Assembly (NCBI GenBank): GCA_003994795.1
Contig: AP018273.1
Span: 1-36,087, forward strand
DNA: 36,087 bases
Direction of reading: 5' to 3'
Origin: Cylindrospermum sp. NIES-4074
Lineage (GTDB): Bacteria; Cyanobacteriota; Cyanobacteriia; Cyanobacteriales; Nostocaceae
The notes beneath the pieces were generated by a model. It searched no databases and was not told where the DNA came from. It saw only the letters and a list, made by a program, of their open reading frames with translations. Numbering within the stretch: position 1 is the first letter of the stretch; each line of letters begins with the position of its first letter. Positions 1-8,304 of this stretch are shown here, piece by piece. Position numbers and translations under genes: made by a program.

Positions 1-161
1 GGCGGTTTATTGGCAATTCTAAGCAACCAACTATCTCGATTTACTCGTTAGTCGATGGGGAATACCAAGTTAGTCAGTTCAGAGGTGACGACCAGATAGT
101 ATCGCCAACTTTAAGAGAGTTGACCCTAACTGCTAACCAAATTTTTCAAGCGGGTGGTTAG
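1..161 (+). CDS. Uma2 family protein, C-terminal part (continues from 35631-36087)
   Basis: The frame is open from the first base and ends at the TAG at 159-161. It encodes the usual C-terminal strand of Uma2 (DUF820) proteins, with recognisable pieces such as SIYSLVDGEYQVSQFRG and an ending near ANQIFQAGG. The first two bases complete an Arg codon begun by the last base of the window. Joined to the segment starting at 35631, the gene is 618 bp and 205 codons long, which is normal for the family. Uma2 proteins have a PD-(D/E)XK nuclease fold, are greatly expanded in cyanobacteria, and mostly have no known role. The split is read here as the place where a circular molecule was opened, not as a broken gene. 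Confidence 0.85.
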   Translation, partial: RFIGNSKQPTISIYSLVDGEYQVSQFRGDDQIVSPTLRELTLTANQIFQAGG

Positions 162-200
162 GCAATTACTACCAGTTCACCACATATACAGGATGTATCT

Positions 201-494
201 ATGGTTCAAGGAAAATTAGAAGTAACTATCAAAATCAACGAACTCCCAGAAGCTAAGACGGTTGAGAACGGCTGGCAACAGTTTGAGGTGGACTGTGACG
301 GGCGTATAATTAGCATCACGGTCAAACCCAAAGTTTGGAAGAAACTGACCGATGCCCAAGCCAATTATCCCCAGTGGGTAGCTGCCATTGCTGGCAAGCT
401 GGGTGAGGCAACCGATAACGGCTTTGTGCTGTTGGAGGCTAATATCCAAACTTTTGAAAAAAAGGTGAAACCACCTGCTGAGGGTGTCGCTTAG
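201..494 (+). CDS. Small conserved cyanobacterial protein, function unknown
   Basis: This 97-residue soluble protein starts at an ATG preceded by an AGGA-like ribosome site about 8 bases upstream. It contains the recognisable stretch SITVKPKVWKKL followed by YPQWVAAIAGKLG. Proteins like this occur across filamentous cyanobacteria, often near plasmid or mobile genes, and I recall some being labelled FinO-like (fertility inhibition). No RNA-binding FinO/ProQ domain is visible in this short chain, so that label is not adopted. No signal peptide or membrane segment is seen. It lies 40 bp after the Uma2 gene on the same strand and could share its transcript. Codon use looks normal and a hairpin follows the stop. 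Confidence 0.6.
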   Translation: MVQGKLEVTIKINELPEAKTVENGWQQFEVDCDGRIISITVKPKVWKKLTDAQANYPQWVAAIAGKLGEATDNGFVLLEANIQTFEKKVKPPAEGVA

Positions 495-501
495 TCGGGA
501 G

Positions 502-534
502 GTGCGATGGCTACGCCCGTCGCAGGCATCGCAC
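502..534. repeat. Palindromic REP-like hairpin after the 97-residue gene
   Basis: GTGCGATG at 502-509 pairs perfectly with CATCGCAC at 527-534 around a GC-rich loop. It begins 8 bp after a stop codon and has no T-run, so it looks like one of the dispersed cyanobacterial palindromes that may also stabilise mRNA 3' ends. Confidence 0.6.
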
Positions 535-616
535 TGGTAGTTGATACCATCTAATGCGATTAACTGAAAATTAATATAAGGTAGCATGAGAGAGTGAAGC
601 ACTGGTAGTTAATACC
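531..616. repeat. Two 18-bp direct repeats, 68 bp apart
   Basis: GCACTGGTAGTTGATACC at 531-548 recurs at 599-616 with one mismatch. The first copy overlaps the right arm of the adjacent palindrome. There are only two copies, so they are more likely the scar of a local duplication or of a repeat unit than an iteron array. Confidence 0.55.
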
Positions 617-883
617 GCTTTACCCCAATCACGGCTGTCGTTGAGAGATTTGCGTTCTTGATTTTGACTGATTTGTGTGAGAACGAAAACTAAAGTTGGA
701 AAAGATTTTCTTCGACCCATAACGAGACAACAACGAGTGACAATGGTTTGTATTTTTCTCAAGCTGAAATTTTTATTAATGAAAATAGTGGTTTATAATG
801 TGCGGTATGCTAGTATGTTGCATATATTTCCCCTAAACCTAGAAGAAGGGAAATCCAATGACTTAATAGGTACCCTGAAAAGG

Positions 884-918
884 AGCCCGTTGTCTTAATA
901 GCAGCGGGCTATTGTTTT
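884..918 (+). terminator. Rho-independent terminator
   Basis: AGCCCGTTG at 884-892 pairs with CAGCGGGCT at 902-910 (9 bp, one G-T pair), followed by the T-rich stretch TTGTTTT at 912-918. No gene ends just upstream, so it either closes a long transcript from the 201-494 gene or ends a small RNA that starts near the TATAAT at 794-799. Confidence 0.65.
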
Positions 919-976
919 AACATTAGCTTTGGATTGTCCGTCTTATTATTCACTTTCCGGCTTCCGTTGCCTTTGT

Positions 977-1131
977 ACCCGGATTTCTCACAAGTCCCGC
1001 GAACGCATTCATCATAACCTTTACCCAGACTATGTTTTGGGCATTTTTGACGGTTAATAATTTTGATACAGTGTGAAACGCCTGAATCTAGGTTTTATAA
1101 GGCTTTGAGAAAAGGAGTGAGAAATCCGGGT
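977..1131. repeat. 15-bp perfect inverted repeat bounding 155 bp (MITE-like)
   Basis: ACCCGGATTTCTCAC at 977-991 is exactly inverted at 1117-1131. The 125 bp between have no coding sense that I can see. The size and perfect ends suit a small non-autonomous element (MITE). I could not find a clear target-site duplication. Lying 470 bp before the rep candidate, it could instead be a structured origin element. Confidence 0.5.
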
Positions 1132-1601
1132 GTAGAGTGCCAGTTAGTCATAGACAGACAAAAGTCTTATAAAGTTGAATTATTACGTAAATGAAGCGCA
1201 TACGGAGGTAAGATAAAACAAACAGCACCAAAAAACACTAAAAGACAAAGCTTTACTAAGTAGTAAACACTTTGCCCAATAGTGAATATTCAGTTTCATA
1301 AAATCGGAGCGAGGGTTATCTCAAAAGACCAAAGCAGTGGCAAAGTGTAGGAAGCTTGAAACCACTGGTAATCGGTTAAAAAGAGATTCAGTCCGCGCTG
1401 CCTCATTCTCATTATATGCGTAGCTGTGAAAATTTACATATTTTCAATGCAAGATTTTATCAGGCAAATTTGTGAGATTTTTTTGTAAATCCAAAAGTCA
1501 GCCAGTATCTAGCAAAGCAGCGTATGTAGTAGATATAAGGTGTAGCAGCGCCAAAAGCCCCCTCCGGTACTCAAACACAAAGTATCGAGAGGAATCAGAG
1601 C

Positions 1602-3449
1602 GTGTTAAAGCAAAAAAGCCCTAAATTTGTTCAAAATAGCTTAGAAAGCAAGTCAGGAACCGCCACCCGACCAAGAAGCTCCCGCAACCCAGGACAACAG
1701 ACACCAGAGCCGACAGAGAAACCAGCATCAGATTTCACATTACTTTACAAACCCCAACTAGCCAAAGCCCTGCGAGAACTGAGAGTAACTCATCCAGCAG
1801 AAGCAGCAATATTTCTCAACCAGCTAGCATTCTGGATGAAAACGAGTGCAGGACACATCACCAGAGATGGCAGGAAGTGGATATACAACAGTTATCAAGA
1901 CTGGACAGAGCAAATAGCCAACCTAACATCCTGGCAAATGGGCAAGATGATCAGGCAATTAGTGGAATTGGGGCTGATAGAGAAATCATGCTACGCCCAT
2001 GTACGGCATGACCTTCTAGAACGTCCCCCAGTCGCCTGGCATACAGATAACACCTCGTCATGGATGACACTCAATGTAGAGCAGATAGTAGAGCTGACAG
2101 ACTGGCATCCATTTGGGGAAGAAATCAAACCGCAACAGTCCCAGAATGAGGCACAGAAGCAGGGGATTTCTTGTGCAGGGTCGGCAAGAGAGCAGGAAAG
2201 AGAAATATTCCCCTCAGCCCCTAGCCCCCAGGCGTTCAGCCTATTTCCTCAGCCTATTGCTTCAGCCTATTTCCCGCTTCCCTTCTGCCCCTCTACTCTA
2301 TTTCCACAACCAAACCCCACACCTGCTCAAATCCTGGTTGAAAATCCACCATTAAATAACCAAAGGCTAAAACCCTTATCCAGTGCCGAAATTGCAAATA
2401 CAATTTCCCGTAGTTGTGAATCCTATTTCCCGATATTGCGATCGCAATTTCCATCTATATACAGAGAAAACCTTTCTCTCTACCAAATTCACGAAATTAT
2501 AAAAGAGAAAGATGAAGCCATTAACACCACATATGAATTACCAGACCCCTGGACTGATGAACCAGACAATGTACAGGATTCTCTAGATGTTGATGAACAA
2601 TATCTAGAATCTCTCGAATCTATCAAAGATACTCCTGAAGACCATTCTTCCGCCGCGCCGCTCTCGGAGATTTTTACTGAATTTGAATCATACACTAATA
2701 CTGAATCAAGTCATCAAGACTACTCTAACCCTATTGCATCTTCTCAGGGTTTCTTAAAGGCTCCGAAACTCCGTACCAACAAGAGGACAAAAGAAACAAC
2801 TGTTTCTCCTCATTTTCAGGAAATTTGGGAGATGGAGCCACATCACCCCTACTCCATTTTCCTCAACTGGTGGGCTGATAAGAAATATAAACCCCAAGGC
2901 GGTAAATGGGAGGCTGATGCTTACGGTAATGCTTACGCTGAGTTTTACAACAACAGGCACAAAACAACTGTAGTTCTCTTCCCCCAATTTCTGGCGTACA
3001 TGCAGCAGGTGGCTCAAAATTGTGATCAGCAACTTGCCAACGGTATCAAAGCCATTCTGCCGAGCTGCTTTGTCACCCGCCCTGATGCCACACCTGAAAA
3101 TGTGCGTCAGCTGATGGAAAATTTCCAAGAACTTATAGACCGAGGCGCACAGGTCGCGTTACCTACGAATTATGCCACACCTGCCAATACCCAATCTATG
3201 AGTTTTACGGCAGCAACTGACTCTCAAAATATTCCCCCCCTGCCTAAACTGGAACAACCTGCTTTACCAACTTCTGAACCGCTGGTGGCTGATGACAAAG
3301 AAAGTTTACTTCAGTCCCTGGCCCGTAATCAGGCGAAGTGGAAAAATATTCCCCGATTGCGACCTCAAGTTGAGGAATGGGTAAACCAGACTCTGGGGGT
3401 GGAAATGACACCCGATGGCCCAATATTGGTATCGGATGCTGTTACTTAA
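1602..3449 (+). CDS. Winged-helix plasmid replication initiator-like protein
   Basis: The 615-residue protein starts at GTG 1602, with GAGAGG about 9 bases upstream. Residues about 45-165 look like the N-terminal winged-helix domain of phage and plasmid replication proteins: a LLYKPQLAKAL start, an AIFLNQLAFWM helix, the RKWIYNSYQDWTEQI stretch, and a recognition helix about 110-128. Residues about 190-260 are low-complexity and Pro/Phe-rich and may be a linker; the rest, including a Trp-rich block around IFLNWWADKKY, is unassigned. It stands alone after 1 kb of non-coding DNA, as plasmid rep genes often do. No other gene here looks more like an initiator, so the Rep call rests on domain plus context. 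A phage-type helix-turn-helix regulator is the alternative. Confidence 0.55.
   Translation: MLKQKSPKFVQNSLESKSGTATRPRSSRNPGQQTPEPTEKPASDFTLLYKPQLAKALRELRVTHPAEAAIFLNQLAFWMKTSAGHITRDGRKWIYNSYQDWTEQIANLTSWQMGKMIRQLVELGLIEKSCYAHVRHDLLERPPVAWHTDNTSSWMTLNVEQIVELTDWHPFGEEIKPQQSQNEAQKQGISCAGSAREQEREIFPSAPSPQAFSLFPQPIASAYFPLPFCPSTLFPQPNPTPAQILVENPPLNNQRLKPLSSAEIANTISRSCESYFPILRSQFPSIYRENLSLYQIHEIIKEKDEAINTTYELPDPWTDEPDNVQDSLDVDEQYLESLESIKDTPEDHSSAAPLSEIFTEFESYTNTESSHQDYSNPIASSQGFLKAPKLRTNKRTKETTVSPHFQEIWEMEPHHPYSIFLNWWADKKYKPQGGKWEADAYGNAYAEFYNNRHKTTVVLFPQFLAYMQQVAQNCDQQLANGIKAILPSCFVTRPDATPENVRQLMENFQELIDRGAQVALPTNYATPANTQSMSFTAATDSQNIPPLPKLEQPALPTSEPLVADDKESLLQSLARNQAKWKNIPRLRPQVEEWVNQTLGVEMTPDGPILVSDAVT
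2235..2275. repeat. Three short tandem repeats inside the rep-like gene
   Basis: The unit TCAGCCTATT occurs three times, starting at about 2236, 2249 and 2262 with 13-bp spacing, inside the low-complexity linker of the rep-like gene. It encodes the repeated Phe/Pro-rich stretch. Iterons inside rep genes are known in some plasmids, but this may be simple sequence expansion. Confidence 0.4.
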
Positions 3450-3541
3450 ATTTGAGTGGCGAGAACGCGTAAACTACAGAGACACAGAGACGCGGGGAAT
3501 AGATCAGATAAGTCACCGCATCACCCGTGTCCCTGAGCCTT

Positions 3542-6184
3542 CTATTCTGGTGACTCCAAGTTAATCTCTGTCCACTTCTCCAACACATCCTGTATAAGCT
3601 GCTGATTAGCAGCAATCACAGGCTGCATTTTCTCAACACTGTGGCGCATATCGTAGTCGGTATCGTGAATCTGTTCCGAATGCTGTAAAAGTAAAGCAGC
3701 ACTCTCCTTATGGTCAGGAAATGCACTAGAAAACATCTTGCGGATAGTACGAGGTGGTACTCGAACTCCTGTCCAGTGAGCGAAAATCCTTCTTATTCTT
3801 TCCCCCCAAGCTCCAGCATCTAAAGGCCGAGGGCTAAAAGCGTGGCGAAAGAAAAAATTATGACCTACTGGGCCCTCAGCATATCGACCCCATTCCAGCC
3901 ACCGCCGCACATAGTCATACAAACACTGATGAGGCGTAAACCGCAGATTAGGTACTTCTACCCACCAACCACCATTGTTCATCAATACCGGAGCCATTGC
4001 TTTCCCGGTTTTGTAGTCATCCGCATGATGATGGATATAAAATGCTACTTGAGCTTTGACCTGTTCCCAAACTCCTTGCTCTTTTAAATCTGCCACAGAA
4101 AGAAACTTATTTTCTGTAAGAATTCCCTCCTTCCAGGTTTCATTAATGCGTAAATCATAAAAAGTTCGGGAACGACTGGGAACAAGCAGACAAAAAGCAA
4201 TGCTGAGAAATTTTTGCAGTTCATTAGCAACAGCCGTATTTGGTCGGTGCTTTTCTTCGTAACCCTTAAGGTTATCTTTCTTAATGTAAATAATTACTTG
4301 TTCTGCTCGTCTGCGTTGCTTTTCCATTGCTGCGATAGCTTCTTGCCAACTTACAGAAGTCTCGTGATAGCTGACAGTTTGGGTAACACTTTTTGCCTTC
4401 TTACCCAGAGTAACTTGAATTTCTAACAAGCGCCGAATCACAGGAATATCCCGCTCATTGGGAATATCATCGCTACCAATTAAATCCCGGTAAATGAATT
4501 TACTTACAGCAATTAGCAAGGATACCCGCTTCTTTTGTGAATCTGGATGCCCACCAACAAAAACTAAATAGCGTCGGATTCGTTCAATATCAGCCTTAGC
4601 TTGGTCGCGTGTGGCTTGCATTCCTTTTTCTTTCTCATAAAGGTATGAGTGAAAGTCAGGATAGTCCTTAGCCCGAAAAACTAACTGACAAAAACTAATT
4701 AGGCACTCCAACGATAATTGCTCTAATGGTACACCCTCATAACGGTGAAGCCACCCTAGAGCTTGGAGGATTTGTTCTTCTTCATTATCTATAGCCCCCT
4801 TTCTCACATCATTGCTTAACCGCCATGCTTTATAATTGTTAATTTCCTTTTCCAAAGATTTATTAATATAATCGTCAGGAAAAACTTTCGCACACAACCG
4901 ATGGACAGGAGAGCGGTTTTCATGTAATTTCATCCCTGGCTTCTGCTTTGGAGGGCGGATACCATTAGTATAGAAAGTGTTAAATATTGGTTTTTTCTGT
5001 TGAGGCGAATTGATATTTACATTGCCGAAATCACTTTGAGAATTTATCCAATCAATCCAAGCTTTGATTCTAGACCGAGGTGTATAGCGATTGCTTTCCT
5101 TCACACCTAAAAGTTCAAATTGTGGCTCTATGAATTTAATGGCATTTTGAAGCTGCTCTATGGATATATTTTTTAGGTAATTAATTCCTGCTTCAATTTC
5201 GGCAGGAGTTGCTCTCTTGCCACTGGGGGAAGCTCCACCATAACTCGATACCAAATATCTGATGATTATGCTCTGCAAAGATGGAATTTCACCAGCTTTG
5301 TCGTTTTTCTGTAAATAGTCGCAGTAACTATTGTAGAAATCGAGTGCTGTCGGTAATTTATCGTCAGCTACCCCCATAGGTAAAGGTGTAGGTGTTAGCT
5401 CACCTCCCCAAGGAGCGATAGATAAAGGATGTGGTAGGTATTTTTCCTTTCTAGCCCAATTAATAAAATCACGTAACGCACTGCGAATGCGGGTTTGTTG
5501 AGTTTGTAAAATATTTAACGCATCTAGTACAGGTGTGACAATGTTTGGTGCTTCGTTCAGATACTCCAACGGAATAGTTTCCAAGTGCTTAAGCGCTGCT
5601 TTAACTTCTGAGGAGAGAGCAGGCTTGTGAAAAGGTATAGGTCCACCTGTAGCTGGGACAAAATACCGAACAATAGCATTATTGATAGTACTCTGGGCAT
5701 CCAAATCTAGAACCGTTTTCTGATACTGCTCAAAAATCAGTAAAGCTGTAGCGGGTCTTAAATTTAGCTCTGCAAATACACCCACTTTTATATCATCACA
5801 AATTCCAGGAGGAATAGGACTACGAGGAAAAGGTAGATAACCTTGTACTCGTGCCCAATTAACTAAATTTTTCAAGTGGTGTTTGATGCGGGTTATTTGA
5901 GTAACAGATACATCTCGTTCCTCTAAAGTTATTAAAGCCCAATCTGGAGAATCAGCCAGTTGTTGTAAGGGGACAGTTTTGAGAAATTCAAATGCTGCTT
6001 CTACTTCTTGTTCTGTAGCGCGGATGTGCTTAGTTGCTGAAATCTTATCTCCACCTATACTAGGAATAAAGTAACGAATTAAGGCATTTCTAGTATCGTT
6101 GAAAGTTTGTTTTTTGTCTAAAGTGGCTAAATATTCAAGACAAATTTTATCTGATGTGAGTGATGGTAAATTGGATAACAGCAT
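3542..6184 (-). CDS. Giant tyrosine-recombinase-like protein with three tandem N-terminal modules
   Basis: The protein has 880 residues. The N-terminal half holds three diverged copies of a module of about 115 residues, at about 10-125, 145-258 and 275-385. The first two run from a helix through (I/V)RYF(I/V)P..GG to a W-A-R..YLP ending; the third keeps IIRYLVSSYGG and AWIDWI. They resemble the SAM-like core-binding domain of integrases. The C-terminal half keeps a tyrosine-recombinase pattern: Arg671/673 in PSRSRTFYDLR, Arg812-Thr-Ile-Arg815 in place of H-x-x-R, His835 in LLLQHSEQ, and a candidate nucleophile Tyr844 nine residues later, as in XerD. Usual integrases have 300-400 residues and one such module. 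It faces the rep gene convergently and has no partner gene. Activity is plausible but unproven, because the box II His is replaced. Confidence 0.55.
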   Translation of the reverse strand: MLLSNLPSLTSDKICLEYLATLDKKQTFNDTRNALIRYFIPSIGGDKISATKHIRATEQEVEAAFEFLKTVPLQQLADSPDWALITLEERDVSVTQITRIKHHLKNLVNWARVQGYLPFPRSPIPPGICDDIKVGVFAELNLRPATALLIFEQYQKTVLDLDAQSTINNAIVRYFVPATGGPIPFHKPALSSEVKAALKHLETIPLEYLNEAPNIVTPVLDALNILQTQQTRIRSALRDFINWARKEKYLPHPLSIAPWGGELTPTPLPMGVADDKLPTALDFYNSYCDYLQKNDKAGEIPSLQSIIIRYLVSSYGGASPSGKRATPAEIEAGINYLKNISIEQLQNAIKFIEPQFELLGVKESNRYTPRSRIKAWIDWINSQSDFGNVNINSPQQKKPIFNTFYTNGIRPPKQKPGMKLHENRSPVHRLCAKVFPDDYINKSLEKEINNYKAWRLSNDVRKGAIDNEEEQILQALGWLHRYEGVPLEQLSLECLISFCQLVFRAKDYPDFHSYLYEKEKGMQATRDQAKADIERIRRYLVFVGGHPDSQKKRVSLLIAVSKFIYRDLIGSDDIPNERDIPVIRRLLEIQVTLGKKAKSVTQTVSYHETSVSWQEAIAAMEKQRRRAEQVIIYIKKDNLKGYEEKHRPNTAVANELQKFLSIAFCLLVPSRSRTFYDLRINETWKEGILTENKFLSVADLKEQGVWEQVKAQVAFYIHHHADDYKTGKAMAPVLMNNGGWWVEVPNLRFTPHQCLYDYVRRWLEWGRYAEGPVGHNFFFRHAFSPRPLDAGAWGERIRRIFAHWTGVRVPPRTIRKMFSSAFPDHKESAALLLQHSEQIHDTDYDMRHSVEKMQPVIAANQQLIQDVLEKWTEINLESPE

Positions 6185-6390
6185 AAGATTAATTTACTAC
6201 GTGGGTTGGACAGAAATCAGTTTTGAGCAGATGGATAATCACGGCAAACGGTATAAGAGAAATCTGTGGAAAGTTATTGCAAGATTCTAGTGAAAAGATA
6301 TACGTCTACTTTGACGATGTGGAGTTGGTTAGGTAGAAGCGTTCAGCTTGTATAGCGCTAAAGCCTTATAAATAAAGGATTTAGTTTTCC

Positions 6391-6436
6391 ACCTTGCATA
6401 ACAATTAGCCCCAATCTTGCAATAGCTATGCAAGGT
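6391..6436. repeat. 10-bp perfect inverted repeat
   Basis: ACCTTGCATA at 6391-6400 is inverted as TATGCAAGGT at 6427-6436, with a 26-base loop. A related TTGCAAGATT is seen nearby at about 6278. There is no T-run; it may be a dispersed palindrome. Confidence 0.45.
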
Positions 6437-6567
6437 TGGAGATTGAACTCTAAATAATCTCTGAAAGCCATGATTAATAAGATTTTTGGCTTTTTTACTT
6501 AGATGGCGTTTGAATCTCATGTGTTATTTAATCTCCTTTCGCTTCGTCAGTTTTTTTGAGGTAATAA

Positions 6568-6603
6568 ACACAAAAGCCACCGCGATTGATTTCGCAGTGG
6601 CTT
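6568..6603 (-). terminator. Terminator reading on the minus strand
   Basis: On the minus strand AAGCCACTGCGA (6603-6592) pairs with TCGCGGTGGCTT (6585-6574) with one T-G pair, followed by a T-rich tract running down to about 6566. No minus-strand gene is evident between here and 7.8 kb, so either a gene has been lost or an unannotated RNA ends here. Confidence 0.55.
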
Positions 6604-7001
6604 CCGTTTGGAGTGACCAATTATTTTTTTGGGAGCAATGTTACCCCCCGCAACAATTACTTGTTATAGCTGGGGATAATTTATTATTGGCTGAGTTTTT
6701 AAAATTTTAGCAAAAAATATATGCTCATTGCAAGTTGAGATTATGATGCAGTATTGGATAACTCGGCAATAAATTTATACGGCGCTTCACCTATTGGATA
6801 TTTTTGTTTCTTCAAAAGTTGCGCCATTAATCCTTACAGCCATCCTCCCCAGACAGAATGAGTACAATTGTGCGATATTCTAGGGATTCTCTGAGCTTGA
6901 CCACACAAGGATTTTCAGCTTTTGGGTGGTACTAAACTAGGACAGAATTGGTACAGTTCACCCGAAAAAAATCGGTCTCTATCGCCTAACATTTGGATCT
7001 T

Positions 7002-7094
7002 AAATTAGGTAAGCAAGCCCCTGGTTACAAAGCTGCTTCCGCTCTCAATCGTTTCATCGCTGAAGTGACTCACCCAAACACGAGCGTTTTTTGA
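7002..7094 (+). pseudogene. Unassigned coding remnant
   Basis: The frame from 7002 to the stop at 7092-7094 reads as plausible protein (KLGKQAPGYKAASALNRF, then IAEVTHPN) but has no start codon and a stop close upstream. It looks like the tail of a lost gene. I do not recognise the family. Confidence 0.25.
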
Positions 7095-7140
7095 CTTCGC
7101 CAACAGCATCGGATGCTAACGCAACGGGGAAGCAAGTGGA

Positions 7141-7257
7141 GCGTCTCGTAGAGAAGAGAAGCGATCGCTGATGGAGTTACATCCTCATGCTGGGGTTTGG
7201 TTAGGGGTAACTCATAAGCGTCTCGTAGAGAAGAGAAGTGATCGCTGATGGAGTTAC
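7141..7257. repeat. Two 40-bp direct repeats with a HIP1 core, 77 bp apart
   Basis: The 40-bp unit beginning GCGTCTCGTAGAGAAGAGAA sits at 7141-7180 and again at 7218-7257 with one mismatch, which turns GCGATCGC into GTGATCGC. Repeats of this type are dispersed in Nostocales genomes. GAGTTAC and GTAACTC at 7174-7180 and 7207-7213 add an inverted pair between the copies. Confidence 0.75.
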
Positions 7258-7384
7258 TGAAAAAATGAGCAGCTTGTTTACTACCCTCCACACTACATCC
7301 AGTCTCAACACCCACTGGGTCTATACTACGGTTGTAGTGTGTTAATAATTCATTTAATAAGTATAATTGCTTAATTTAAAGTTT

Positions 7385-7536
7385 GGGTCAAAAGTGGTCA
7401 CGCGGTGGGGACGCTGTGGGCATGAGATGGACAATTGATATTTTTTTGCTAGATAAAAACACTCTATCCGCTATTTTGATTCAAAAAATTATTGCCGAGT
7501 GGGTCAAAAGTGGTCACGTAGTGGGGACGCTGTGGG
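7385..7536. repeat. Two 36-bp direct repeats, 116 bp apart
   Basis: The unit beginning GGGTCAAAAGTGGTCACG sits at 7385-7420 and 7501-7536 with two mismatches. Both copies contain GTGGGGACGCTGTGGG. The DNA between is AT-rich. The copies could be binding or recombination sites or the ends of a lost insertion. I cannot assign them. Confidence 0.7.
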
Positions 7537-7787
7537 GACGATAAATTTAGCCCATTATCTTGCGTATATCACTGTTACACAACCATCAAACCTTGACTAG
7601 ATAAAAATTTGGCTGCTATTTGAAACTGCGTAATTAATCATACTCTCATTAGGTACTGAAGCTGATTCGTGGTGAGACGCAAGCCATGTTTTGTGTATGC
7701 GTTATGGTGGCGTTTAGCTATACTGCACTGTAGGCATGGAGAAGGAGCGTACCTTTATGAGGCGATGGGCTTCGCCCCGCGATCGCA

Positions 7788-8102
7788 ATGATTAAAAATT
7801 TTCTTTACAGTGATAGCACCGGAAGAGATTATCCTGCTAGTCCTTATGTTTTTCAGTCTTCTCGACGTGCCCCGTTGGCACATGATACGATAGTCGGCGT
7901 TGTTGAGCGGGCTGGTGAATTAGCTGGTTTGCCTTTAAGAGTTCATGCTCATATGCTGCGGCATGGAACAGGTTATCCCAAGGCGAATCGAGGCACTGAT
8001 ACTCGGACAATTCAAAGTTACTTGGGGCATAACAATATTCAGCACACTGTTCGTTACACAGAGCTTGCATCTACCAAGTTTCAAGGTCTTTGGGATGATT
8101 GA
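7788..8102 (+). pseudogene. Truncated tyrosine recombinase (C-terminal fragment)
   Basis: The 104-residue frame keeps only the C-terminal half of a XerC/fim-type recombinase: HAHMLRHGTGY with the H-x-L-R-H box, LGHNNIQHTVRY with Gly-His and the nucleophile Tyr, and a tail ending FQGLWDD. The first catalytic Arg (box I) and the whole N-terminal domain are missing. Related proteins read GYxLAN where this one has GYPKAN. The ATG at 7788 sits just after a HIP1 site and is probably an accidental start. DNA at about 7680-7780 may hold decayed upstream sequence with frameshifts, but I could not trace it reliably. It cannot recombine DNA alone. Confidence 0.75.
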
Positions 8103-8153
8103 TGTTTAACCCCCCTGCTTAATTGTTGCCTATATCCCCCGAAAAAAGGTGAT

Positions 8154-8270
8154 GTGACACTCAAAAATGGGAAGTGGCATAACTTAAGGATGAGCTTTGA
8201 ACCTACTCATAACTTTTTCTTTGTGCAGTCCAAAAAGGGATGTCGATTGACCATGAAAGATTTTACGTAA
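8154..8270 (+). CDS. Possible 38-residue protein or gene remnant
   Basis: The frame from GTG 8154 to TAA 8268-8270 encodes VTLKNGKWHNLRMSFEPTHN and then a basic FFFVQSKKG stretch, which reads more like real protein than chance. The frame stays open further upstream, through the spacer. It ends 34 bp before the GIY-YIG gene. It may be a real small gene or the tail of a lost one. I do not recognise it. Confidence 0.25.
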   Translation: MTLKNGKWHNLRMSFEPTHNFFFVQSKKGCRLTMKDFT

Positions 8271-8304
8271 TATATTTAAGCCTCTTGCGACCAAATACAG
8301 AAGT

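Larger units (their letters stand above)
617..1601. other. About 1 kb non-coding region ahead of the putative rep gene
   Basis: I see no convincing gene on either strand here. The stretch holds a possible TATAAT at 794-799, a hairpin terminator at 884-918, a 15-bp inverted repeat at 977-991/1117-1131, a weak CAGTGG/CCACTG pair near 1335-1367, and AT-rich DNA at about 1430-1500. Position and composition make it a candidate for the replication origin or for rep control, but no clear iterons or run of DnaA boxes is visible. Confidence 0.4.
6185..7787. other. 1.6 kb decayed intergenic region
   Basis: There is no intact gene here. It contains a 10-bp inverted repeat (6391-6400/6427-6436), a minus-strand terminator (6568-6603), an unassigned open remnant (7002-7094), two pairs of long direct repeats (7141-7257 and 7385-7536), and possible decayed upstream sequence of the integrase fragment at about 7680-7780. 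It looks like an insertion and deletion hotspot. Confidence 0.55.

Noticed and set aside
216-602. 128-codon open frame on the minus strand
   Set aside because: It overlaps the well-supported 97-residue gene antisense and has no start signals; it is a shadow of that gene.
677-898. 73-codon open frame on the plus strand
   Set aside because: No ribosome site, a protein unlike any family, and it runs into the left arm of a terminator hairpin.
3450-3541. Possible terminator between the convergent rep-like and recombinase genes
   Set aside because: Only a 5-bp ACGCG pairing with a long loop and no T-run; not enough to call.
7070-7315. 81-codon minus-strand frame
   Set aside because: It consists largely of the two 40-bp direct repeats read in one frame, so it is a by-product of repeat sequence.
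7141-7536. Repeats considered as a CRISPR array
   Set aside because: Only two copies of each unit, different units, irregular spacing and no cas genes.
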